The position numbers were made by a program, and so were the translations under genes. DNA of 55,548 nt from Verrucomicrobiia bacterium (lineage in GTDB: Bacteria > Verrucomicrobiota > Verrucomicrobiia > Limisphaerales > JAYPXF01), in NCBI GenBank assembly GCA_016779125.1, contig JADHOF010000003.1, forward strand, positions 1-55,548, written 5' to 3'. Of the stretch, positions 24,260 to 33,396 are shown piece after piece. Below the pieces are notes generated by a model. That model searched no databases. It saw nothing but the letters and a program-made list of their open reading frames with translations, and was not told the DNA's origin. Positions within the stretch are counted from its first letter, which is position 1, and every line of letters starts with the position of its first letter.

Positions 24260-24487
24260 ATGTCGCCTCACCTGATCATCCTGTCCTACTTTGTCGCCAT
24301 GCTGGTCGTGGTCTGCGGCAGCGGCTGGTATGTCGAGAGGCAGCGGCGTCGTTTCGAGCCGGAGCGGAGTGACGACAGCATCTTTCGTTGCGGGAAGTGC
24401 CGCTACGTCTATACAGACGATCACGGTGTCGACCGGTCGCGTTGTCCCCAGTGCGGGGCCAGCAATGAAGTGTTCCGTTTCTATTGA
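24260..24487 (+). CDS. Membrane-anchored zinc-ribbon protein, 75 aa
   Basis: A small protein with one transmembrane helix (about 4-23), a basic stretch (RQRRRFEP) and a C-terminal ribbon holding two CxxC pairs, Cys44-Cys47 and Cys62-Cys65 (FRCGKC and RCPQC). Such rubredoxin-like or zinc-ribbon folds bind Zn or Fe. The basic residues after the helix suggest the ribbon lies in the cytoplasm. Its ATG follows the TonB-like stop codon without any gap, and the prmA start comes three bases after its own stop. It is thus translationally coupled into the Exb/Ton unit; I do not recognise the family. Confidence 0.75.
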   Translation: MSPHLIILSYFVAMLVVVCGSGWYVERQRRRFEPERSDDSIFRCGKCRYVYTDDHGVDRSRCPQCGASNEVFRFY

Positions 24488-24490
24488 TTC

Positions 24491-25390
24491 ATGAAGCCCC
24501 AATCCGTTTATCAACTTTCCGTCGTCACGTCCCTTGAGGCCGAGTATGCCGTCACGGAGATGCTTGCCGCCGTGCTTGACCGGGACGTGTCGTCCTATCT
24601 TGATTTTGAAAGGAGGATCTCCGTGGTCTCCTCCTATTTTGAAAAATCGAGGAAGCCCACGCGGAAGCTGCTGGCCGCGGTCCAGGCCGGGTTGGCCGAA
24701 GTGGGGACGACGGGCGTTGATCCGGGGGCGGCGGAGGTGCACGTCAAATTGTTGCGGGGCGCGGACTGGATGGAGTCGTGGAAAAAGCATTTTGTGCCGT
24801 TGGACATCTCCGGCCGCTTGCTGATCAAGCCGAGTTGGGAAAAGCGACGGCCGAAAAAGGGGCAGCATGAAATCATTCTCGATCCGGGCATCAGTTTCGG
24901 CACGGGGCATCACGCCACGACGTCGTTTTGTCTTCACCAGCTTGTTGAGTTTCGCCGTTCCGAGGCCGGGCAGACATTCATCGATATCGGATGTGGCTCG
25001 GGGATTCTCGGCATTGCTGCGGCGAAGCTCGGTTACGGGCCGGTTGTCAGCTTCGATTACAACGCGGACTCGATCCGCTCCGCCCGCGAGAACGCCGAAC
25101 GAAACGGTGTGTCGGACCGGGTTCGCCCCACGGTCAAGGACCTGACCCGGCTGCCCGTCGATACCTCACGAAAATACGACATCGTCTGTGCAAACCTGAT
25201 TTACGATCTCCTTATCGCGGAGCGTGAACGCATCGCGAACCGCCTGAAGCCCGACGGTCTGCTGGTGCTGGCCGGTATTCTTGAGACGCAGTTTCCCAAG
25301 GTGACCCGCGCCTTTCGCGAGATCGGGTTCAAGCCCGTCGTTTCGAAGGTGGAAGGTGAGTGGAAATCCGGTTCCTTCCGTCGCGGCTAG
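24491..25390 (+). CDS. prmA: Ribosomal protein L11 methyltransferase-like
   Basis: S-adenosylmethionine-dependent methyltransferase of 299 residues. It has an N-terminal substrate-recognition part (about 1-110) with the linker WMESWKKHFVPLDISGRLLIKPSW, then GISFGTGHHATTSFCL, the SAM-binding DIGCGSGILGIAAAKLG, and NLIYDLLI as motif IV. This is the PrmA arrangement; PrmA methylates L11 at the N-terminal amine and lysines. Motif IV in true PrmA usually reads N-I/L-x(4)-L, which fits. Specificity for L11 is inferred from family membership. It is fifth in the exb operon, which looks like linkage without a shared pathway. Confidence 0.88.
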   Translation: MKPQSVYQLSVVTSLEAEYAVTEMLAAVLDRDVSSYLDFERRISVVSSYFEKSRKPTRKLLAAVQAGLAEVGTTGVDPGAAEVHVKLLRGADWMESWKKHFVPLDISGRLLIKPSWEKRRPKKGQHEIILDPGISFGTGHHATTSFCLHQLVEFRRSEAGQTFIDIGCGSGILGIAAAKLGYGPVVSFDYNADSIRSARENAERNGVSDRVRPTVKDLTRLPVDTSRKYDIVCANLIYDLLIAERERIANRLKPDGLLVLAGILETQFPKVTRAFREIGFKPVVSKVEGEWKSGSFRRG

Positions 25391-25411
25391 GCTTGTCCGC
25401 CGGCTTGGATC

Positions 25412-25963
25412 ATGACCGCCGCGACGCTGTCGGACTTGCCCGGGGACGCGCGAATCCTGTTCACGGACGGGAGCACGAATCCCGCCCTGCGCATCGGGGT
25501 GGGCGCGGCGATGGCGGTCCCGCGAGCCTGGTTGGAACGGGACGCCGACCAGATCCTCCCGGATGAGGTTGCGGCTCTGACGGTCAGCAGGCGTTTCACG
25601 GACACGAGTTCGACCCGCTTGGAATTGGAAACCGTCCTGTGGGCCATGCGGGAGCACGCGCCCGGGAAGGTGTCGCTTGCCCTGGGAACCGATTCGCAGT
25701 GCGTGGCCGGACTGCCTGCGCGGCGTGAGCGCTTGGAGGCGACCGCTTTTGTGTCCGGCGCGAGCGGGGCGGAGTTGCGGCACGCGGATCTCTACCGGGA
25801 ATTCTATCGCGAGCTGGATCGCCGCCCGGTCGCGCTTTTCAAGCTGGCGGGCCACGCGGATTACCGCTACCAGGAGGCCGCCCAACGAATCTTCCATTTC
25901 GTGGATCGCGAGGCGCGGCGTCAGCTGAAACGGTGGATGCGGGAGCTGGATCGCGCGGCCTGA
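25412..25963 (+). CDS. Stand-alone RNase H-like protein
   Basis: A 183-residue protein with the RNase HI fold signature. LFTDGSTNP holds Asp19; TRLELETVLWAM holds Glu71 in the position of Glu48 of E. coli RNase HI; LGTDSQCVAGL holds Asp94 for Asp70; KLAGHADYRYQ holds the His loop; and FVDREARR holds Asp165 for Asp134. All four acidic residues needed for two-metal catalysis are thus present. It would cleave RNA in RNA-DNA hybrids or act on a related substrate. It has about 25 extra residues after strand 1 compared with RNase HI and no dsRNA/hybrid-binding domain. It lies 21 bases after prmA in the same operon. Confidence 0.75.
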   Translation: MTAATLSDLPGDARILFTDGSTNPALRIGVGAAMAVPRAWLERDADQILPDEVAALTVSRRFTDTSSTRLELETVLWAMREHAPGKVSLALGTDSQCVAGLPARRERLEATAFVSGASGAELRHADLYREFYRELDRRPVALFKLAGHADYRYQEAAQRIFHFVDREARRQLKRWMRELDRAA

Positions 25964-26006
25964 ATTGGTTTGTTTCGGCCAACCTTCTCACCAAGGATTT
26001 GGGACG

Positions 26007-27167
26007 ATGCGTGTCTTTCTAACCGTGCTGCTTCTGCTTGTCCTGTGGCCACGTCTCTCGCTCGCCGATGAGACGATGGACGCTTTGGTCGGGGTCTTGT
26101 TGACCAACGACGATCCCCAGTTGGACGCGGATATCCTGAAGGGTGTCCGGGATGGACTCGCGACGACGCGTACGATGGAGCCCCCGAAGGGCTGGTCTGC
26201 CGTGGAGAAGCGGCTGATGAAAAGCCCGAGCGCGGAAGTCCGTGATCTGGCAAATCTGCTCGCGTTGAAATTCGGCAGCCAGGCATCGATGGAATCCTAT
26301 CGCCGACAGGTGCTGAACGACGGTGAAACGATCGAGATTCGCCGCGCCGCACTTCGCGCGCTGTTGGAGGCGAAGGCTGCCGGTGTTGCCGGTCTGGCGA
26401 AACGTCTGCTGGACGTCCCCGGAATGCGGGTGGAGGCGATCCGGGCGCTGGGCGAATTCGATGATGCCGACATTGTCCACGAAGTGATCCGGCGTTACCC
26501 GCGACTGGAAAACCTGGACGAGCGCCGCGCCGCGCTAAACCTGCTGGTGTCCCGGCCGGCGCACGCGGGGAAACTCCTCGACGCGGTGGAAGCCCGCCAG
26601 ATTCCGTCGGCCCACCTCACGGCCGATCTGCTTCGGCAGTTGCGGGGGATGAAGGCTGCCGACCTGAACGCTCGCGTGGCCCAAGTGTGGGGCGTTGTGC
26701 GCGACAGCCCTGTCGAGAAACAAGCAGAAATCGCGCGGTACAAGAAGCTGCTGACCGCCGGGCCGGCGCGTGGGGACGCGGAACGCGGCCGGTTTGTTTT
26801 CAACATGATTTGCGGTCAGTGCCACACACTGTTCGGAGAAGGGGGCAAGGTGGGTCCCGATATCACCGGTTCGAACCGGTCTGACCTCGACTACCTGCTG
26901 CACAACATTCTCGATCCCAACGCGGAGATTCCGAACGATTATCGCCCGACCAACCTCGAACTGAAGGACGAGCGCAGTCTGACGGGAATCGTCACGCGCC
27001 AGGATTCGGAAGGGGTCACGATCGTCACGGCGGCCGAGACCTTGACCATTTCGCGGGATGAAATCGCGACGATGCGACAAAGCGATCTGTCGATGATGCC
27101 CGAGGGATTGCTCCAGGCGCTCAACGAGCAACAGGTGCGGGATCTGATCGCCCACCTGCGGCGATAG
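26007..27167 (+). CDS. Exported HEAT-repeat heme-binding c-type cytochrome (PVC type)
   Basis: A 386-residue protein. Signal peptide of about 20 residues (MRVFLTVLLLLVLWPRLSLA), then HEAT-like helical repeats (about 60-250) with Ala-rich pairs, then CGQCH at 269-273, the class I heme site, followed by GKVGPDITGSNRSDLDYLLHNILDPNAEI and GIVTRQDSEGVTIVT. This tail is the PVC-specific heme-binding domain often fused to dehydrogenases; here it stands alone with repeats. It would carry electrons in the periplasm. ATG 26007 removes a 14-residue extension (start at 25965) that would precede the signal peptide. It ends where the opposing gene ends, with no bases between them. Confidence 0.85.
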   Translation: MRVFLTVLLLLVLWPRLSLADETMDALVGVLLTNDDPQLDADILKGVRDGLATTRTMEPPKGWSAVEKRLMKSPSAEVRDLANLLALKFGSQASMESYRRQVLNDGETIEIRRAALRALLEAKAAGVAGLAKRLLDVPGMRVEAIRALGEFDDADIVHEVIRRYPRLENLDERRAALNLLVSRPAHAGKLLDAVEARQIPSAHLTADLLRQLRGMKAADLNARVAQVWGVVRDSPVEKQAEIARYKKLLTAGPARGDAERGRFVFNMICGQCHTLFGEGGKVGPDITGSNRSDLDYLLHNILDPNAEIPNDYRPTNLELKDERSLTGIVTRQDSEGVTIVTAAETLTISRDEIATMRQSDLSMMPEGLLQALNEQQVRDLIAHLRR

Positions 27168-29003
27168 TCAAGGCTGTCCGCCTTGCGACTTCAACACGGC
27201 CTCCAGTCCCGGATGGCCGGGGTGTCGCTCGAGTCCGCTTTGGAGGACTTCCCGGGCGCGTTCAATGTTTCCGTTGCCGATCAGAATCGAGGCGTAGAAT
27301 CCGAACACGTCGGGATCTTCGGGATGCCGCAGGATGACATCATCGCAAACAGCCATGCCTTCCGCCTGGCGCTTGACCGCTAACAGCGCCGCGCCGAGGT
27401 AGAGATCCAGACGAAATTTGTCGGGTCGAATCTTTCGGGCGGTCTCGAGAAGATCGATGACCGCGCCGGGTTGCCCCGTGGCGAACAGCAGTTCGGCGTG
27501 GGCTGTAGCGATGTTGGCGGCCGCGACGACGGGGGATTCCAGCCATGCCTTCCCGTAGTGATCGAGAGCTTTCCCGGCGTCTCCGGCTTCGGAGGCCAAT
27601 CGGCCGAGAACGCAGTGAGCCTTCGAGCGGGTGGGGCCGGTTTTCAGGTTTTCGAGTTGGGCGGAAAAGAAGGTTTCATTGTTCAGCCAAACCTCCGACA
27701 AGCGGCGGCTTTGCAGCGTGAACAGCAATCCGGAAACCGCGATGCCGACGAGCCACCGCTGACGCGCGACGGGGGTTTTGACCCCGAGCATGAGACCTGT
27801 GATCGCGGCGGAGGCGGCCAGTCCGCAAAGAATTGAATACCGATCCCCCGGGCCGGGAAAAGGCGGCTCGCCCGTCAGTTTGAGGGCTGGTCCTGCGAGA
27901 CCGATAAACGCCAGCCAGATGGCGAAGGCGGCCGGATTCTCCTTTCTCCTCGCCCAGGTCCGGATTGTCAGGCCGGCTACGACGAGGGCGGCGAAAAGAA
28001 TGCGAGGTGACGCGGGATCGAAGGGCACAAGATCCTCGTTCACCGAGTGGTGGTTGAAGGGATAGAACGGCCTCCAGGCGTAGTAGCCCAGGTAGTAGAC
28101 GGCTGCGATCAGGCGTGTGTCCAGCGGGAGCGCCTCCAGGGAAACCGGTGCGCCCCACATGCCCATTTTCACGTGTTGACCGTAAATCGCGACCAGGCAC
28201 ATGAGCAGCGTCACCGCGAAGAAGGGCAGTGTCTCGATCAGCGCGCGCCGGGAATCGCCGGTGAAGGCTGCGCGCAGAGTCGCGGTTTGAATTCGCCGAA
28301 GCGGAAACACGTTCAGCGCGAGAACGGCGATGGAGAATCCGACGGCGAGCGCGAAGCTCATGGTGGCGAGTTGAAACAGCCCGAGCGAAAGCCAGTAGGC
28401 CGTTTGGCGGAACAGCGATCGGCCGAAGTCGCAGCGGAGCAGGACGAGTACGGAAAGGAGCAAAAAGGAGACGACCAGCGAGTAGGAAAGCACGGAAACC
28501 CAGGCGGTCGTTTCGACGCGCAACGGATGCACCGTCCAGAAAAGCGCGCCGGCACCGGCCGCGAGGCGCAGCCATCGGCGTTCCTCCGCGTCGGCTCCGT
28601 CCCCGCGCGCGGTCAGGATGAGACGATGCAGCACCAACAGGAGCAGGCATCCGTTGAGGCTGTGCAGGACGAGGTTCGCCAGATGATAGCCGAAGGGTTT
28701 CATCCCGCCGAACGCGTGGATGATCGCCCAGGCGAGATGCGTGATCGGCTTGTATCGGGTGTCCGGTCCGAAATCGAAAAACATCCACCGGAGGTTTTCG
28801 AGGTTCAGCTCGCGAAGCCGGAGGTTCTTGTAGACGTTGAAGCCGTCGTCCCAATCGAGGAACTCCGCGCTCAATACCGGCCAGTAGGCGATGCCGCAGA
28901 GCACGCACAGGCAGATGCAGATGTTGGTTCGGGTGAGCTTCTCGTCAGTCACAAGGGCGGGCGGAACGCTGCCGGCCCGCCCGGGGCTTGGCAAGTGCTT
29001 CAA
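27168..29003 (-). CDS. Polytopic TMTC-like glycosyltransferase with TPR tail
   Basis: A membrane protein of 611 residues. About 10-11 transmembrane helices fill residues 25-440; the first extracytoplasmic loop has LSAEFLDWDDGFNVYKN, whose D-x-D-D motif is the catalytic pattern of GT-C/TMTC-type O-mannosyltransferases. RYKPITHLAW and PFGYHLANLVLHSLN follow, as in TMTC proteins. The C-terminal 150 residues form TPR-like helices (AKAHCVLGRLASEAG, then NIERAREVLQSGLERHPGHPG). It could glycosylate exported proteins, perhaps the large Calx-beta protein whose stop overlaps its TTG start (TTGA). GTG 28952 is an alternative start. Substrate and sugar donor are unknown. Confidence 0.78.
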   Translation of the reverse strand: MKHLPSPGRAGSVPPALVTDEKLTRTNICICLCVLCGIAYWPVLSAEFLDWDDGFNVYKNLRLRELNLENLRWMFFDFGPDTRYKPITHLAWAIIHAFGGMKPFGYHLANLVLHSLNGCLLLLVLHRLILTARGDGADAEERRWLRLAAGAGALFWTVHPLRVETTAWVSVLSYSLVVSFLLLSVLVLLRCDFGRSLFRQTAYWLSLGLFQLATMSFALAVGFSIAVLALNVFPLRRIQTATLRAAFTGDSRRALIETLPFFAVTLLMCLVAIYGQHVKMGMWGAPVSLEALPLDTRLIAAVYYLGYYAWRPFYPFNHHSVNEDLVPFDPASPRILFAALVVAGLTIRTWARRKENPAAFAIWLAFIGLAGPALKLTGEPPFPGPGDRYSILCGLAASAAITGLMLGVKTPVARQRWLVGIAVSGLLFTLQSRRLSEVWLNNETFFSAQLENLKTGPTRSKAHCVLGRLASEAGDAGKALDHYGKAWLESPVVAAANIATAHAELLFATGQPGAVIDLLETARKIRPDKFRLDLYLGAALLAVKRQAEGMAVCDDVILRHPEDPDVFGFYASILIGNGNIERAREVLQSGLERHPGHPGLEAVLKSQGGQP

Positions 29004-32000
29004 TTGTCGAAGACACGCTGGGCTCCCACGACGGGAAGTCCGGATGCTGCGGGAATGACGCGGTAGAAACGGCCCGCGCGGCTGAGCGCGTCGGCTTCCA
29101 CGAAGTCGATGCGACCGTCGGCCATGAATCCGCGGGCGATTTCAAACCAGTCGCGCAGATTGTCCGTCCCTTCGACGACGACTTCTTCCGTGAGATCGCC
29201 GATCACGACCACGTGCACGACGCCGTCCGTCAAGGCCTCCGCCGCTGCGGGCGGCTCGGTGCCGGGCCGGGGCTCGACGCGATCGTTGTCCGCGATCATC
29301 GCGGCGGCCCGGCGGCGGAGGCCGATCTCGTAATTGAGCGGCAGCAGCGTTTGCGGGTGAACGAGGTTGAGGATGACGGACTCGCCTCGTTCCGGTGTGT
29401 CGTCGTCGATCGGCGTGATCTCGATTTCCACCTTCGTCTCCCCGGCGGGAATGGTGATGCCGGTCGGGACCTGTTGGTAGTCCGCGCCGTTTTCGGCGAC
29501 GCCACCTATTTCGAGAAAGGCGTGAATTGCGGCATTGGTGGAGCCCCGGCGAATGAGGGTGAAGGTGGCTGTGTCCGGCTGTCCGGCGGCGTTCGCCCCC
29601 TCGCGGGCCAGAAAGTCACGGGTGATGATTTCGATGATCGGGACCGCGTTTTCCTCTCGCACACGGACCGTCACGGGCTCGGACCAGCGGCTCGCGCCCA
29701 GATTGTCGGTGGCTTTGACGCGCAGCACGTGCTCGCCGGCCGGGGCGTTCGTCCAGGCGAGGCTGAAGCGTTGCCGTGCGTCCGGTGCCGGGGGGACGAG
29801 GAAATGCACCACCGAGTCGCCGAGTTTGCGGTCGCCGACGTAGAACTCCATCTGCGTCACCCAGCCGTCCTGATCACGGGTTTGGGCGGCGATTTCGATC
29901 CGGGCCGGGGCTGTGAATTTCGCTCCCGTCTCGGGACTGGCGATGACGACTCGGGGAGGCTCGTTGCGGTGTTCGTCGTTGTCCCGAATCGAGATGGTGG
30001 CGGTGCCCTCCGTGCCGACCTGGTAACAGCTGGGAGGCGGCGGGAAGAGCGCGATGCAGAGCGGGGCCTCAATCTGAAGCGTCACGGTTTCGGTTTGTTC
30101 CACCCGCTGATCATCGACGGGGCGGAGGACCAGTCTCACCTCTGTCTGTCCGGCCGCGAAACGCGCGCTGTGATTCGCCGTTGTGGTGCCGCCACCGGTG
30201 GCGTTGCCCGACACCAATTCATAATCATTGGGCGAGGCGGAACCGCGGAGGGAGTACGCGACTTCGACCGGGATCGTGAGATTGCCCCGTCGGCGGAGGC
30301 TGAACACGCCGACGTTGGCTTCGCCGGCCGGGGTTGAAGGGATTCCTTCGGAGGCTTCGGTGTCAATGGCGACGACGCTGACGACGGTGCGTTCGACCTG
30401 CTCGATCACCTTCACACGGACGGGTTCGGACAGGCGTGACGCTCCGTCGTTGTCGGTGACGCGCACCCGGATTTCGTGTTCGCCGGTGCTTGGGTGAGGC
30501 CAGACCAGCTCGAAGGTGTGGCTCATTCCGACGGGAGGGGTCTCGAAGTATTGAAGGGATTTGTCGGCGACCTGGACCCCGTCTGCAAAGGCTTCCAGTC
30601 GGACGAGGTGGCCGTCCGCGTCCTTGCCTCGGGCCAGGATCTTGATCGGATCGCCCAGCTTCAAAACGGCTCCGGCCGTCGGTTGAAGAATGAGGGCTTC
30701 GGGCGGGCGGTTCACGGCGTCCGTGTCATTGTCGCGAAGAATCGCCTCGGCCCGGAAGGGGGTGCCGATGATGTAGTCGGAGGAGGTGTTGGCGGCGGTG
30801 GTGTCGTTCGCGCCGACCGGGCGCAACGAGAGCACGATGTTCTCGGGACCCTCGACCCGGGTGTCGTCGATCGGCTCGATCAGGACATCCGCCCCATCAA
30901 CGCCGGCGGGGATGGTGACGTGCCTGGCGATGGCGCGATAGTCCTCGCCATTGACGGCCGAGCCGCCGACGTGGAAGTGAACGGTGAGCGGCTTCTCCTG
31001 CGACCCCGTGCGTCGAATCCGGAATTTGGCGGTGTTCGGCTGGGAGTTGGGGCTGCCGTTTACCGGGTCGGGTTCCCGCGCGAGGTTGTCGCTCGCGAGG
31101 ATGCTGACAACGGGCGGCGAGTTGGTTCCGACGACCCTGACCGCGACTGGGGCGGAATCGCGGGAGGCCCCGAGATTGTCCGTGGCGACCGCGCGGAGCA
31201 CGTGCGAACCCGGCGCGATATTCGTCCAGACGAGATGCCACGGCGGTAAAATGGCGACTGCGGGGCTGTTTGCGTCGGCCAAAAGGCTGGGTTGATTGCT
31301 CACCGTGCCGAGGCTCTTTTCCCCGTCGAAGAATTCAACCGTGCGCACCCAGCCGTCGAGGTCCTGTGCGGCGGCGATCAATGGGTAATGGGTCGGTGAC
31401 ACCAACACGGTGTTGGCCTCCGGACGTTCCAGCCGTACGACCGGCGGATGATTGGTCGGGATACGGTCGTTGTCCTCAATCCACGCGACAGCGCGGGCGT
31501 TTGGCGCGAGTTCGTAGCAGCCGGCGGGTGCCGGAAACAGGTCGGCGCAGGCTGCGGGTTGGAGTTCGAGGACGATGCTTTCGCGGTCTTCCTCGTCCGT
31601 GTCGTTGATCGGCTCGATGGTAAGCGCGACCTCCCGTTCATCCGCAGGAATCAGGACGGTCGTGGCGATTGCCTGGTAGTCGCTTCCGGGGGTGGCGCTG
31701 CCGCCAAATCGGAGATCAACGGCCAGTTCCGCGACGGCGGACCCGGTCCGGTGAATGATGAAAGTCGCGGTGTCCACGGTGCCCGACGCGTCACCCGGTC
31801 CTCCTTCCCCTGCCCGTGAATCCTTCGCGAACACGCCGACGAGCGGGAGGGCGGTGTCCGACTCGATTCGCACGCGGACGGCTTCCGAACTCCGGGTCGC
31901 GCCGCGATCGTCCGTCGCGACCGCGCGGACGAGATGCTCGCCGACCGGGGCGTTTGACCAGACGAGCGAGAACGGCGCGACAGGCGGGAGAACGGACGTG

Positions 32001-32788
32001 CCCGTCGTCAGGTTCGGGGCGTCCGGGTCGAATTCCCCGGAAACCCTCTGATTTGCCGCGACGGTGTTCTCGATGTTTGCCGGATCGATGAGGGCGAATG
32101 GCCTGAAGCGATTGCTGACCGTGCCGAGGCTCAGGTTGCCGGCGAAAAACTCGACGGACTGCACGAAGCCGTCCGTGTCGTCGGCCGTCGCGAGAAGGGG
32201 AACATTCAGCGGACCGCGAAACACGGCTCCTGCCGGGGGGCTCAGCAGGGAGACCGTCGGGGGCTGGTTCGCGCCGCCGTCGTTGTCCTGAATCGTGACC
32301 ACGCCGCGACCCGGCCATTGGATCCGGAAGCCGCGAAGATTTGTGCCTGGGTGGGAAAGCTCGACCACGACCGTCTCCCGAGCTTCCCCGGCGTTGTCGT
32401 CCACGGGAATGATCGTGATGGGTGCGACGTGTTCGCCTGCCGGAATCCGCACCCGACCGAGAAGGGGTTGGTAGTCGATTTCATTCGCCGCCGTTCCGCC
32501 GACCACGTATGCGACCTCCAGCGTGGCATTGGTGTCGCCGAAGCGGACCACCAGCAACTGGCCGGGAGTCGGACCTTCCTCCGATGCGACCGGTTGCGCT
32601 TCAAGAAGGAAGACAAGCGGGAGAGAGGTGTCGTTGGTGGTCGGTCCGTTTACGGCCGTATTGATGGAACCGGAAAGGCCTGTTCCAAGATCGGTGTTCA
32701 CGGGATTCGCCTCCTCGCCGCGCGCGATCAAGGGAATCAAGCATGCGAGAAAGAGGCTTCGACCGACAGAATGGATCGTGAGTTTCAT
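29000..32788 (-). CDS. Secreted multidomain Calx-beta / Ig-like repeat protein
   Basis: A protein of 1262 residues with a signal peptide (about 1-24). It alternates five Calx-beta domains, each closing on a D-N-D triplet (TIQDND, WIEDND, ILRDND, SIRDND, MIADND), with four Ig-like domains that begin near PPTVSLLSPPAGAVF and contain a Gly-Asp/Glu-rich Ca-binding style. Each Calx-beta unit has I-P-A-G-x-x-x-x-x-I-x-x-x-P-x-D-D. The C-terminal 80 residues (TDNLRDWFEIARGF, then RAGRFYRVIPA) are a domain frequent at the ends of verrucomicrobial exported proteins. It is probably cell-surface or extracellular and calcium-stabilised. The gene is transcribed with the glycosyltransferase. Confidence 0.85.
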   Translation of the reverse strand: MKLTIHSVGRSLFLACLIPLIARGEEANPVNTDLGTGLSGSINTAVNGPTTNDTSLPLVFLLEAQPVASEEGPTPGQLLVVRFGDTNATLEVAYVVGGTAANEIDYQPLLGRVRIPAGEHVAPITIIPVDDNAGEARETVVVELSHPGTNLRGFRIQWPGRGVVTIQDNDGGANQPPTVSLLSPPAGAVFRGPLNVPLLATADDTDGFVQSVEFFAGNLSLGTVSNRFRPFALIDPANIENTVAANQRVSGEFDPDAPNLTTGTSVLPPVAPFSLVWSNAPVGEHLVRAVATDDRGATRSSEAVRVRIESDTALPLVGVFAKDSRAGEGGPGDASGTVDTATFIIHRTGSAVAELAVDLRFGGSATPGSDYQAIATTVLIPADEREVALTIEPINDTDEEDRESIVLELQPAACADLFPAPAGCYELAPNARAVAWIEDNDRIPTNHPPVVRLERPEANTVLVSPTHYPLIAAAQDLDGWVRTVEFFDGEKSLGTVSNQPSLLADANSPAVAILPPWHLVWTNIAPGSHVLRAVATDNLGASRDSAPVAVRVVGTNSPPVVSILASDNLAREPDPVNGSPNSQPNTAKFRIRRTGSQEKPLTVHFHVGGSAVNGEDYRAIARHVTIPAGVDGADVLIEPIDDTRVEGPENIVLSLRPVGANDTTAANTSSDYIIGTPFRAEAILRDNDTDAVNRPPEALILQPTAGAVLKLGDPIKILARGKDADGHLVRLEAFADGVQVADKSLQYFETPPVGMSHTFELVWPHPSTGEHEIRVRVTDNDGASRLSEPVRVKVIEQVERTVVSVVAIDTEASEGIPSTPAGEANVGVFSLRRRGNLTIPVEVAYSLRGSASPNDYELVSGNATGGGTTTANHSARFAAGQTEVRLVLRPVDDQRVEQTETVTLQIEAPLCIALFPPPPSCYQVGTEGTATISIRDNDEHRNEPPRVVIASPETGAKFTAPARIEIAAQTRDQDGWVTQMEFYVGDRKLGDSVVHFLVPPAPDARQRFSLAWTNAPAGEHVLRVKATDNLGASRWSEPVTVRVREENAVPIIEIITRDFLAREGANAAGQPDTATFTLIRRGSTNAAIHAFLEIGGVAENGADYQQVPTGITIPAGETKVEIEITPIDDDTPERGESVILNLVHPQTLLPLNYEIGLRRRAAAMIADNDRVEPRPGTEPPAAAEALTDGVVHVVVIGDLTEEVVVEGTDNLRDWFEIARGFMADGRIDFVEADALSRAGRFYRVIPAASGLPVVGAQRVFDN

Positions 32789-32847
32789 GGCTTTTGCGGG
32801 AATGGCTGTTGGTGGACACGCGAAGGTTTCCCCAAGCGCGGATTACC

Positions 32848-32875
32848 CGTATAGCAGAACGTTTGTTGATTACAA
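32848..32875 (-). promoter_or_regulatory. Candidate promoter of the Calx-beta gene
   Basis: On the minus strand, TTGTAA (32870-32875) and TATACG (32848-32853) are 16 bases apart, with the start codon about 60 bases further on. The surrounding DNA is A/T-rich. The match is good but not verified. Confidence 0.45.
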
Positions 32876-32962
32876 TTAGGGTATTCCATTCAGGCGCGGG
32901 GCTCGGGGAGGCCTGAGCGCGAGCATTTGCGAGGTCGTAACCGGATCGTTTTCAGGTTTCGC

Positions 32963-32990
32963 TTGCCAAAAGGTCGGCCCTCCGTAGATT
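32963..32990 (+). promoter_or_regulatory. Weak candidate promoter of yajC-secDF
   Basis: TTGCCA (32963-32968) and TAGATT (32985-32990) are 16 bases apart, 20 bases before the yajC ATG. The -10 matches TATAAT at four of six positions. Confidence 0.35.
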
Positions 32991-33009
32991 TGCCGGCTCT
33001 ATTTTCAAC

Positions 33010-33360
33010 ATGGATATAGCGAATTTCGCAGTTTTATTGGCCTTTTCAGCACCGGCAGCGCCGGGTCAACCGCAGCCTCCTGTCTGGATGCAGATGGTTC
33101 CGTTGCTGATCCTCATCTTTGTCTTCTACTTCATCCTGATTCGTCCACAGGCAAAGCAGGCGAAACAGCAGGAGGAAATGAGGAAAAACCTCCAAAAAGG
33201 CGATCGCGTGGTCACGAACGGGGGAATCGTCGGCACGGTGATTTCTGTTCGAGACGGGGATAGTTCCCTCATGATCCGCTCGGACGAAACCAAGCTGGAG
33301 GTGCTCAAGTCGGCGGTCACCGGTGTGACGGACAAGGGCAGCGCCGTCAAATCCGCCTGA
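33010..33360 (+). CDS. yajC: Sec translocase accessory subunit YajC
   Basis: A 116-residue inner-membrane protein that associates with SecDF. After a short Ala/Pro-rich periplasmic N terminus comes one transmembrane helix (about 28-46, MVPLLILIFVFYFILIRPQ), then the conserved QAKQAKQQEEM-type stretch and NLQKGDRVVTNGGIVGTVISV, the hallmark block of YajC. The cytoplasmic tail is short. It stands directly before secDF, as in many bacteria. Confidence 0.95.
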   Translation: MDIANFAVLLAFSAPAAPGQPQPPVWMQMVPLLILIFVFYFILIRPQAKQAKQQEEMRKNLQKGDRVVTNGGIVGTVISVRDGDSSLMIRSDETKLEVLKSAVTGVTDKGSAVKSA

Positions 33361-33396
33361 AATCCGGGCGAACTTCAATCTCAAGGAAAAGAAAGC

